Part shown: positions 6,969 to 14,015 of the stretch, piece after piece | How positions within the stretch are numbered: the stretch's first letter is position 1 | How the letters are laid out: each line of letters opens with the position of its first letter | Assembly (NCBI GenBank): GCA_031272655.1 | Contig: JAISTJ010000051.1 | Coordinates: forward strand, 1 to 21,168 | DNA: 21,168 nt | DNA from: Tannerella sp. | Lineage (GTDB): Bacteria; Bacteroidota; Bacteroidia; Bacteroidales; Tannerellaceae | Reading direction: 5' to 3' | The notes under the pieces: model-generated | Seen by the model: only the letters and a program-made list of their open reading frames with translations | What the model was told of the DNA's origin: nothing | Databases searched by the model: none | Position numbers and translations under genes: made by a program

Positions 6969-8609
6969 TTACCACCCCGGATTCTGGGGGTAGTCGTTAG
7001 TACAGCGGTCTATATGGCTTTGCGGTATAGGCCGTAGCATGTAATAATCCTTCCATTCCGTAACATTCGGGTTGAGAAGGGCGCGTTCCGGCAGTTTACC
7101 GAGCCGTTTGAGGTCTTCCCAACGGTTGTCTTCGCCAAAAAGTTCGCGTGAGCGCTCGTCAAGAATAAAATCTATCGAGAGGTCGGCTGCGGTAATGGTC
7201 ATAGCGTCTTCCTTGCCCGGATAAGCGGCATTACGACGTATCACGTTAATCCATTTTGCAGCCTCATCAGCCTGTCCCATACGGAAATAAGCCTCGCCTG
7301 CAAGCAGATAAGCCTCTGCTAAACGGAATACTACCCATTCACGATTACCGCGGGCTTCATTGGCAGTCGTGCGTTTGCCATCCATAAACTTCTTCAGTGT
7401 TGGATAGTAGCGCAAGTCCTGGTTATAGTAGTTAGCGCCGTAATTCGGTTCGAGTTCGGGATTAAACACGCGGTAAGGCTTCGAGTCTATATACTCTTTC
7501 GACCATGCGCGTTTAGGCATCACAATCGTAGTATCTACCATGTACTCATAAGTAACGGTGCGGGTAACATCGCCTGATTTGATGGTATAAGTGCCGGGGA
7601 GCGTGCAAAGCCATGTGTCAAGCCACCAAGCCTCATAACGCGAATCTATAGTTTCGTCGTAGAGATCGAAATAGGCAGGCACCGGCTTGAATTGGATATA
7701 AGAACGACCGTATTGAACGACGCGGGTCATGCCCGGACATTCCTGATAGGAAGTAACATATATCAGGTGCGAGTAATTACCTCCCTGAAGATAGAGTTCA
7801 TCCTGCGGAAACTGTATGCTCCACATTATCTCGCTGTTATGCTCGTTGTTTTCGTCAAAAACAAGCGCACGGGTCGGCTGCAACTCATAATGAGAGTTGT
7901 TGATGATATCGGTTGTAAGCTGGGCTGCACGCGAAAAGTGCGTACTTGTAGCACGAATATCCGACAGCAATACGTATGCGAGGAAGAACTTAGCAGACCA
8001 CTGGTCAATACGTCCGTAGTCAGCCTGCTTAGCCGGCAGATTGGCAACGGCAAACTCAAGGTCGGGATAGATACTTTCGTCCCAGATAGTATTGACAGGG
8101 GTGCGGTTAGCCTCCGTTTCAACGTCAAGGGTCGCTTCTGTACTGTAATGTACGTCGCCAAACTGCATTGTCAGGTGATAATACATCCAAGCCCTGAAAA
8201 AGCGCGCTTCCGCCTCACGTCCTTTCTTTTCCGCATCGGTCATATCTTCTACCTGCGGCAGATAGTCGGTAACATAGTTGCAGGCATTGATAACTGTGTA
8301 AGCGTCAGTCCAAAAGCTTGTGCACGGGCCGTCGGTAGGCGCCATCTGGTAGTTGTCTTCCAGATTAGGGTGCGAACTGAGACCTGCCTGACAAACATCC
8401 GTCCCCATCTGCGTAAGACGGTAGAAATGAGTGCCGCCGCCAAGGAAACGCATCTTTGAGTAGATAGAATAAACAAGGGTTTCGATGCCCTGCTTGGAAG
8501 TATAATAGCCTCCCGGTGTAAGTACTGACATCGGATGTTCGGTTAAATCAACGCATCCGGCAAACAGGAGGGCAAAAATCATAAATATTGATAAAAATAT
8601 CTTTTTCAT
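6969..8609 (-). CDS. susD: SusD/RagB-family glycan-binding outer-membrane lipoprotein
   Basis: SusD proteins cap the SusC channel on the cell surface and bind oligosaccharides. This one is 546 aa with a lipoprotein signal ending in LLFAGC (lipid-modified C19), followed by the usual VDLTEHP. TPR-like helices contain the conserved AEARFFRAWMYYHLTMQFGD segment. The C-terminus has ERSRELFGEDNRWEDLKRLG and ends in the family hallmark of an IPQSHID turn followed by NPGW. It lies 19 nt after susC, as expected for a SusCD operon. The binding specificity cannot be read from the sequence; the neighbouring lyase and GH88 genes point to an anionic glycan. Confidence 0.95.
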   Translation of the reverse strand: MKKIFLSIFMIFALLFAGCVDLTEHPMSVLTPGGYYTSKQGIETLVYSIYSKMRFLGGGTHFYRLTQMGTDVCQAGLSSHPNLEDNYQMAPTDGPCTSFWTDAYTVINACNYVTDYLPQVEDMTDAEKKGREAEARFFRAWMYYHLTMQFGDVHYSTEATLDVETEANRTPVNTIWDESIYPDLEFAVANLPAKQADYGRIDQWSAKFFLAYVLLSDIRATSTHFSRAAQLTTDIINNSHYELQPTRALVFDENNEHNSEIMWSIQFPQDELYLQGGNYSHLIYVTSYQECPGMTRVVQYGRSYIQFKPVPAYFDLYDETIDSRYEAWWLDTWLCTLPGTYTIKSGDVTRTVTYEYMVDTTIVMPKRAWSKEYIDSKPYRVFNPELEPNYGANYYNQDLRYYPTLKKFMDGKRTTANEARGNREWVVFRLAEAYLLAGEAYFRMGQADEAAKWINVIRRNAAYPGKEDAMTITAADLSIDFILDERSRELFGEDNRWEDLKRLGKLPERALLNPNVTEWKDYYMLRPIPQSHIDRCTNDYPQNPGW

Positions 8610-8628
8610 TGTTATATCTTTTTAATCG

Positions 8629-11600
8629 TTAGAAATTAAGATTTATTCCCAGTTGGTAAGACGTTACAGCAGGATATGTTCCCGGATCCGTAACCTGCGG
8701 ATCCTGACCCTTGTATGACGACCAAACGTACGGATTTGTAACATTGATGTAAATCTTTGCATAGTCAGAAAGGATTTTCTTTGAAATATCCTTTGGAAGA
8801 GTGTATCCGAGCGAGATGTTAGACAGACGGACGAAAGAAACGTCCCTAAGCCACCAGTCCGAACTGCCGAAATTGGCATAACGACCTGCCGCCCATGGCG
8901 CCGGGTCTGTATTCGACTTGTTTTCAGGCGTCCAGTAGTTTTCGTTGATGACATTGTAACGTCCAGGATCGCCGCCGCCCGCCAAGTGGACATTTGAAGC
9001 GGCAAGTTGTCCCTGACGGGTATTCATGTTGATGTACAAATCCCAGTTTTTGTAAGTCAGGGTTGTGTTCCAGCTGCCTATCCATTTAGGCTCCTTGCTG
9101 ATTACAACACGGTCTTCGTCAGGATTGATGCGGATAGTGCCGTCCGACGGATTTGTTACGTCTCGAAATTTCGGATAACCGGGTTTGGCGCCGTATTTTG
9201 CCGCAAGCTCAACTTCGTCTTCCTGCCATACGCCTACGAAATCGTACAGGTACCACACGCGAACGGGCTGACTTATAAACCAGTTTGAGCCGACATCATC
9301 TTTATTGTCGCCGTAAAGGTCTATAATTTCGTTCTTGTTTTTGTAGAAAGTGAAACCTACATTCCAGACTATATCGCGGTTGCGGATGATGTCGCCCTTG
9401 AGTTGAAGCTGCACTCCTCGGTTGCGGGTCTTACCGATGTTTTGCTGATAGCTGCTGAAACCGGAGGTCTGGGGCAGGTTACGCGACATGATAAGTCCGT
9501 CGGTATTCTTGTCATACAGCTCAAGAGTGCCGTTCAAACGGCTCTTAAACAGGTTGAAATCAAGACCGAAATTGTATTCCGCTGTTTTCTCCCAAACCAA
9601 CTGTTTATTAGGTATAGAACTTGGGATTGTTCCCATCACTCCTGTCTCATCCCATGCGTAGTATGTTGTAGAGAGGCGTCCGAGAGTAGAGTACGGGCTA
9701 ATTGTCATGTTGCCGCTGTTACCCCACGAGAGGCGGATCTTCAGGTTGTCGAGGAACGAATCTTTCAAAGAAGCCATGAATGGCTCTTCCGACAGACGCC
9801 ATGCAACCGACAGAGACGGGTACTGCACCCACTTGTTGCCCTCGGGAAGGCGGGAAGAACCGTCGCGGCGGAAGCTGAAAGTCAACAGATAACGCTCCAT
9901 CAGGGTATAGTTCAGACGGCCAAGATATGACTCAAGCGCCCATTCAGTCAGCGATGTGCTTTTGCCAAGGATAGTTGATGCCGATTCGAGATTGTAATAA
10001 AGGGCGTCAAAATACATGTCGGTAGCGCTAATATACGAGCCGCGCGAGAAATATTTTTCAGCCGAATAGTCAATCATGGCGCCTATCTGATGGATGCCGC
10101 CGAATTGCTTTTCATACGAAAGCGCTGTGTTGAGCAAGGTTGTCATAGCTGTGGACGTCGTATAACTTGCTGAAGGTGAGCCTCCTTTACGGGCGTACGT
10201 CTCACTGCCCTGATAGCTGCCGTTATCGGTTGTAGTGAAATCCGCACCTACAGAGATCTCGTATTTCAGTCCGTCCCAAATCCTCCATTCCATTGATGCT
10301 GAGCCTATTGCGCCATACTCCCATACTTCATTTTGACTGTTTTCCGCTTCCATCAGGGGGTTGGTAACAAGCACTTCGCCCGGATTGGAAAAGAGTTTGA
10401 GGTTGCCGTCTTCGTCGTAAGCGGTGCCGAGGGGCGAAAGCTGATAAACGAAATCAACAGCGCCCGGATAATGGTCATTCTTAGTGTAAGAACCGAGAAT
10501 TTTTGTCTTAAACTTCAGTCTTTCGGAGAATTTGTATTCATTGCTGAAATTCAGGTTATAACGTTTGAAGCCGGCTGTGGGAATCAGCGAACTCTGGTCG
10601 AGGTACCCGAGTGAAAGGGTTGTACCTGTTTTCAGCCCTGAAGCGTTAAGGGTGAAGTTGTGGTTCATAGCGAAAGCCGAGCCGCCCCAGACAAGGTCGA
10701 ACCAGTCGGTATCGGTGCCTGCCGCTAACGAAGCAAGTTCAACAGCGTCAAAGAATGATTCGTCGGGCGACGATGCCGAAGCCTTGCCGGAGTTGATCCA
10801 TGCAGCGCGCTTGAATGCTTCAAACTGCTTGCCGTTCATAAGTTCGGGCTTGCGTGTTGCCTGATCAAATCCCGCCCAGCCGTTGTAACTTGCTGTGATT
10901 TTCTGCTCGCCGGCTTCAGCGCGTTTAGTTGTGATGATGATAACGCCATTGGCGCCACGCGCTCCGTAAATAGCTGTAGCAGAGGCGTCCTGAAGGATGT
11001 CAACAGATGCAATGTCGTAAGTGTTGATGTTCACGCTTGAGCTTTGCATCGGGATACCGTCCACCACCCACAGGGGAGAATTGCTGCCCGTAATAGAATT
11101 GATACCGCGAATCTCAATTGACGGATTGTCACCCGGTTGCCATCCTGACTTGACGTCGGCCGGAATCTGGGTCTGCAACGCCACATTGAGCGTCGGGCTG
11201 TTAGTCTTGAGAATGTCGTCGGCGCGCACCGATGTTACCGACCCTGTGAGGTCTCTCTTTTTGACGGTGCCGTAGCCGATAACTACCACATCCTCAAGCC
11301 GCTGAACATCTTCCAAAAGGGTTATGTAAAGCGACGACTGATTGCCTACGGTAATTTCTTGCGTGATATATCCCACATAGGATATTTGCAGCACAGAGTT
11401 GGTGCCTGTTACCGTAATCGTAAACATGCCTTCGGAGTTGGTTGCGGTTCCGATAGTCGTGCCTTTCTCGGCAATCGTGGCGCCGATAACAGGCTCGCCG
11501 GCCTCGTCAATAACCGTTCCGGTGATGCGTTTGCCTTGCTGCTGGAGCAGGCGGGTCAGGGCTTCGTTCCTTTTCCTTACATTGCCGGGCGGGGCTATAT

Positions 11601-12003
11601 TCGCCTGTTTGGAGGCGGCTTCAAGAAGCGCATCTTTCTCGTCGCTCCGGCTGTTCTTCTTTGTCAGGACTATATGCGTACCTTCCATGACAAAGTTCAC
11701 GCCCGTGCCGTCAAAAAGATTGTTCAACACTTCCGCAACGGGGGTCTCTTTCGCATTGACTGAAACATAGCGCGACACATCAATGTTGTCTCCATTGTAG
11801 AGAAACAGGTAATCGGTCTGATTTTCAATCTCATTCAGTATGATTTCCATCTGCGTGTTCAGCATTTCCATTGATACACGCGCCTTTTGAGAATAAGCAT
11901 TTTCGGCAAGAATCATACTCGTACTTAATAAAAGCATTGTAAAAGTCGCTTTCATGACTGTATAAATTTTGTTAATATCTTTGTTCTTATAAATTTTATT
12001 CAT
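8629..12003 (-). CDS. susC: SusC/RagA TonB-dependent transporter with STN signalling domain
   Basis: This outer-membrane glycan importer (1124 aa) has a longer N-terminus than a basic SusC. After the signal peptide (about to AYSQ) comes an STN domain (~45-115, with VAEVLNNLFDGTGVNF). A carboxypeptidase-regulatory-like beta-sandwich follows (~159-232, GTVIDEAGEPVIGATI), then the SusC signature DVVVIGYGTVKKRDLTGSV (~238-256). The plug includes GINSITGSNSPLWVVDG and DILQDASATAIYGARGANG. A long beta-barrel ends in YQLGINLNF, with the aromatic C-terminal residue expected for outer-membrane assembly. The STN domain should signal to FecR, encoded just upstream. An in-frame ATG at 11955 (MKATFTMLLL) is an alternative start. 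The 145-nt leader is covered by a predicted antisense RNA. Confidence 0.95.
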   Translation of the reverse strand: MNKIYKNKDINKIYTVMKATFTMLLLSTSMILAENAYSQKARVSMEMLNTQMEIILNEIENQTDYLFLYNGDNIDVSRYVSVNAKETPVAEVLNNLFDGTGVNFVMEGTHIVLTKKNSRSDEKDALLEAASKQANIAPPGNVRKRNEALTRLLQQQGKRITGTVIDEAGEPVIGATIAEKGTTIGTATNSEGMFTITVTGTNSVLQISYVGYITQEITVGNQSSLYITLLEDVQRLEDVVVIGYGTVKKRDLTGSVTSVRADDILKTNSPTLNVALQTQIPADVKSGWQPGDNPSIEIRGINSITGSNSPLWVVDGIPMQSSSVNINTYDIASVDILQDASATAIYGARGANGVIIITTKRAEAGEQKITASYNGWAGFDQATRKPELMNGKQFEAFKRAAWINSGKASASSPDESFFDAVELASLAAGTDTDWFDLVWGGSAFAMNHNFTLNASGLKTGTTLSLGYLDQSSLIPTAGFKRYNLNFSNEYKFSERLKFKTKILGSYTKNDHYPGAVDFVYQLSPLGTAYDEDGNLKLFSNPGEVLVTNPLMEAENSQNEVWEYGAIGSASMEWRIWDGLKYEISVGADFTTTDNGSYQGSETYARKGGSPSASYTTSTAMTTLLNTALSYEKQFGGIHQIGAMIDYSAEKYFSRGSYISATDMYFDALYYNLESASTILGKSTSLTEWALESYLGRLNYTLMERYLLTFSFRRDGSSRLPEGNKWVQYPSLSVAWRLSEEPFMASLKDSFLDNLKIRLSWGNSGNMTISPYSTLGRLSTTYYAWDETGVMGTIPSSIPNKQLVWEKTAEYNFGLDFNLFKSRLNGTLELYDKNTDGLIMSRNLPQTSGFSSYQQNIGKTRNRGVQLQLKGDIIRNRDIVWNVGFTFYKNKNEIIDLYGDNKDDVGSNWFISQPVRVWYLYDFVGVWQEDEVELAAKYGAKPGYPKFRDVTNPSDGTIRINPDEDRVVISKEPKWIGSWNTTLTYKNWDLYINMNTRQGQLAASNVHLAGGGDPGRYNVINENYWTPENKSNTDPAPWAAGRYANFGSSDWWLRDVSFVRLSNISLGYTLPKDISKKILSDYAKIYINVTNPYVWSSYKGQDPQVTDPGTYPAVTSYQLGINLNF

Positions 12004-12010
12004 AATTTTG
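11980..12010 (+). promoter_or_regulatory. Plus-strand promoter antisense to the susC start
   Basis: TTTG (11980-11983), a 19-nt spacer and TAATTTTG (12003-12010) match the Bacteroidota -33/-7 consensus, pointing away from susC. The -7 element overlaps the susC start codon. Predicted transcription start is about 12016. Another TATCTTTG at 11976-11983 lacks a -33 partner and is weaker. Confidence 0.5.
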
Positions 12011-12015
12011 TTGGT

Positions 12016-12097
12016 TATTTAAATAAAAAACTTTGGGTTAATAAACTCTCGGTAATTTCCGCCGGTGGACGCTGCAACCGTTCCCCGGCGTTTTTTT
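12016..12097 (+). ncRNA. Candidate antisense sRNA opposite the susC leader (DonS-like arrangement)
   Basis: An approximately 80-nt transcript is predicted between a consensus plus-strand promoter and an intrinsic terminator. It is perfectly complementary to the susC mRNA from about 13 to 94 nt upstream of the start codon. In Bacteroides, cis-encoded antisense RNAs such as DonS, in sigma/anti-sigma-controlled PULs, have this position and size and repress the susC-like gene. The architecture match is inference; no homology search was possible, and the exact 5' end is estimated from promoter spacing. Confidence 0.5.
12060..12097 (+). terminator. Intrinsic terminator on the plus strand in the fecR-susC gap
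   Basis: CGCCGG (12060-12065) and CCGGCG (12085-12090) form a 6-bp all-GC stem with a 19-nt loop, followed directly by seven T (12091-12097). The T tract is on the plus strand, so it cannot serve fecR or susC; it fits the end of the antisense RNA. In the susC mRNA the same stem forms without a T tract. Confidence 0.6.
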
Positions 12098-12130
12098 AGT
12101 ATTTTTTCTCCTGTTCCATAGGCATTTCGG

Positions 12131-12148
12131 CTTTAGTTAATACTCTGA
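12131..12148 (-). promoter_or_regulatory. Conserved 18-nt motif upstream of susC (copy 2)
   Basis: The minus strand reads TCAGAGTATTAACTAAAG, directly after the fecR stop codon and 127 nt before the susC ATG. It matches 15 of 18 positions of the motif before fecR (13179-13196). It may be the ECF-sigma-dependent promoter or another shared control site; the role is inferred only from repetition and position. Confidence 0.4.
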
Positions 12149-13165
12149 TTATCTGATATAAATCACTTGGTTTTCTTCATCACGCACATAGCGGAACCGT
12201 ACGTCCTTTTGCAACACTTTCAAGGCGTACTCCACGCCCTCGCTACGACGGAATTTCACAGTACATTTGTATCCCGATACACGTTTGTTCTCGACTGCTA
12301 TCCTGATGCCGTAACAGTTCTCGAAACTTTTCATTATATCGTTGAAATACGTATCGCGGAAGCAAAGCAACCCCTCGCGCCACCGGTAATGGTCGGTGTT
12401 GGTTATCTTTTCTGGTTGCTGCAGATTGCCGTTTATCCTTGTCGCAGGCTGCAGGCGCACTGTCTGCTGCACGCCCTGTTTCGTTACATCAACTATCCCC
12501 TCGAACAGGGTTACCGCAAAAGCGCTGTCGCCGCGATAAGCCTCCACGTTGAGCGTCGTGCCGAGCGCCGTTACCTCATATTCGCCTGCGTGCACCACAA
12601 AAGGCTTATCCTTGTTTTTCGCCACTTCAATATATGCCTCGCCGCGAAGCCAAACCTCGCGCCGGTTCCCGTCAAACTGACCGGGATACTTCATCTCCGT
12701 TGAAGAGTTAAGCCATATTTTTGAACCGTCGGCAAGCGTCATATTGACCGTCTGTCCCGCCGGCACGCGCACTGTCTGCATCACGGCTTTCGTCTCCGAA
12801 GCAGCAGGTTTCAATCCGTCATCATAACGCATCACAGCCCACGTAGCCGACACCGCAATAATAACCGACGCCGCAATCTTCAGCCATTCGGGAATTTTCG
12901 TAAACATGTTAGAGCTTTTACCCCTGCCAAGATTGCTTTCTTCCGCAATCTTACGTCTCAAATCCGGCAGTATTTCGGCAGGCACATCTCCCTGTGTATC
13001 AATAAATTGCGTCATTTCATCAGACTGCATGAGGCTTTCGACGGCAGCCCTGAAGTCGTCATCTATCAATCCGTCGCGCAACGCCCGTCTCACAAGCCTG
13101 CGCTCCGTAACGGTACATTCCCTCTTGAGAAACCGCTCCGATAATTCTTTCCAATAATCGTTCAT
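12149..13165 (-). CDS. FecR-family anti-sigma factor
   Basis: A 338-aa inner-membrane regulator that holds or activates the ECF sigma factor in response to the SusC STN domain. The N-terminal ~90 residues are the cytoplasmic sigma-binding part, followed by one transmembrane segment (WLKIAASVIIAVSATWAVM, ~94-112). The periplasmic FecR domain contains VRVPAGQTVNMTLADGSKIW, LNSSTEMKYPGQF and RREVWLRGEAYIEV (~132-190). The C-terminal ~70 residues (YFNDIMKSFENCYGIRI..., ending in VIYIR) match the DUF4974 domain common in Bacteroidota FecR proteins. It lies between the sigma factor gene (111-nt gap) and susC (145-nt gap), the standard order for a trans-envelope signalling PUL. Confidence 0.95.
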   Translation of the reverse strand: MNDYWKELSERFLKRECTVTERRLVRRALRDGLIDDDFRAAVESLMQSDEMTQFIDTQGDVPAEILPDLRRKIAEESNLGRGKSSNMFTKIPEWLKIAASVIIAVSATWAVMRYDDGLKPAASETKAVMQTVRVPAGQTVNMTLADGSKIWLNSSTEMKYPGQFDGNRREVWLRGEAYIEVAKNKDKPFVVHAGEYEVTALGTTLNVEAYRGDSAFAVTLFEGIVDVTKQGVQQTVRLQPATRINGNLQQPEKITNTDHYRWREGLLCFRDTYFNDIMKSFENCYGIRIAVENKRVSGYKCTVKFRRSEGVEYALKVLQKDVRFRYVRDEENQVIYIR

Positions 13166-13178
13166 CTTTTTCGTCTTA

Positions 13179-13196
13179 CATTAGTATATACTCTGA
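13179..13196 (-). promoter_or_regulatory. Conserved 18-nt motif upstream of fecR (copy 1)
   Basis: The minus strand reads TCAGAGTATATACTAATG, containing the perfect palindrome AGTATATACT (13183-13192). It ends 13 nt before the fecR ATG. The same motif recurs with three substitutions upstream of susC. An AGGGG tract lies just before it (13199-13203 region). The function is unknown. Confidence 0.4.
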
Positions 13197-13276
13197 AACC
13201 CCTAAAATGGTGGGTTGTAAATCTTGGTTTTTAAGAAAATTTAACACACGTCGCCAAAAATGGCGGCAAAAATTGA

Positions 13277-13855
13277 TTAACAAAACAACAGTCCGACGAG
13301 GATAGCAGTGAAAATGTCGCCGTGTGAGCCGATATATTCGCGTATGAACTTGTTAGCATTGACGATATGGTCATGTATAGCGCTACGCGAGACGCCAAGT
13401 TTCGATGCGGCGCGGTCGTATGAATACCCTTGCAGTTTGCAAATCTCAAACGCTTTGCGCCTCTGCGGAGGCAATTTACCGATAGCCTCATGCAACAGGT
13501 TGTAATATTTTTCCTTGAAATCGTCCTCGTCGCTATTATCCGCTTCCGAAGCCGTCAATGCTAATTCCTGTTTCATCTCCGCCTCCCGCGCTTCTTTCTT
13601 GAACAGGTCAAAAATCACATTTCTACAGATAACGCCGATATACGCTTCAAAATCCTCTTCCGGTTTTATATTGCCGCGATGTTCCCAAACTTTCATAAAC
13701 ACTGTCTGTGTTACATCCTTGGCGTCGTCTTCGGAGTGAAGCATTTTAAGCGCAGCAAAATATACCATACGGTGATACTTGCCGTAAAGCGCCACAAAAG
13801 CCTCCTCATCGCCCTGCGCAAGGCATTTCAAACAAAAGTAATTCGGGTTATCCAT
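13277..13855 (-). CDS. ECF RNA polymerase sigma factor (PUL-associated type)
   Basis: A 192-aa sigma-70 family factor of the extracytoplasmic-function group. Region 2 spans about residues 14-88 (EEAFVALYGKYHRMVYF, then DAKDVTQTVFMKVWEH), and region 4 about 118-172 (AIGKLPPQRRKAFEICKLQG, then the helix-turn-helix SYDRAASKLGVSRSAIHDHI). A short hydrophobic tail (FTAILVGLLFC) ends the protein, a feature often seen in Bacteroidota sigma factors of this group. It should direct transcription of the downstream susCD genes when released by FecR. A full consensus promoter upstream implies basal housekeeping expression. Confidence 0.95.
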   Translation of the reverse strand: MDNPNYFCLKCLAQGDEEAFVALYGKYHRMVYFAALKMLHSEDDAKDVTQTVFMKVWEHRGNIKPEEDFEAYIGVICRNVIFDLFKKEAREAEMKQELALTASEADNSDEDDFKEKYYNLLHEAIGKLPPQRRKAFEICKLQGYSYDRAASKLGVSRSAIHDHIVNANKFIREYIGSHGDIFTAILVGLLFC

Positions 13856-13867
13856 AGTTTTTAATTA

Positions 13868-13958
13868 TTGTGCAATTATATATCGAAAGAACAGTTTTTT
13901 TGTGGCAAAAGTAATTATCCTTTTTTGAAATTTCAAATTTCATGCGGTAATTGCACAA
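13868..13958. repeat. 11-bp perfect inverted repeat bracketing the sigma-factor promoter
   Basis: TTGTGCAATTA (13868-13878) and TAATTGCACAA (13948-13958) are exact reverse complements 69 nt apart. The predicted sigma promoter (13906-13936) sits in the middle. Possible roles are an invertible promoter segment, a two-site operator, or chance in AT-rich DNA. Confidence 0.5.
13906..13936 (-). promoter_or_regulatory. Promoter of the ECF sigma factor gene
   Basis: The minus strand reads TTG (13936-13934), a 20-nt spacer and TACTTTTG (13913-13906), an excellent match to the Bacteroidota consensus. Predicted transcription start is near 13900, about 45 nt before the ATG at 13855. A 15-nt palindrome GAAATTTCAAATTTC (13927-13941) overlaps the -33 element and could be an operator. 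Confidence 0.65.
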
Positions 13959-13988
13959 AAAAAAGTTATTTGCGCATTTGTTAATAAC
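13957..13988 (-). terminator. Possible terminator after the GH88 gene
   Basis: On the minus strand GTTATT (13988-13983), a 12-nt loop and AATAAC (13970-13965) form an AT-rich 6-bp stem followed by eight T (13964-13957). It lies 28 nt beyond the GH88 stop. The stem is weak, but the T tract is good. Confidence 0.4.
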
Positions 13989-14015
13989 TGTCAATCAACC
14001 CTTTAACGGTAGGGA

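Noticed and set aside
7692..8459. 255-codon plus-strand open frame opposite susD
   Set aside because: It is fully antisense to a clear SusD gene, has no recognisable domain or signal and no promoter; long antisense frames are common over coding DNA here.
13236..13265. Short GGCG/CGCC hairpin between the sigma and fecR genes as a terminator
   Set aside because: Only a 4-bp stem and no downstream T tract; sigma and fecR are expected to be co-transcribed.
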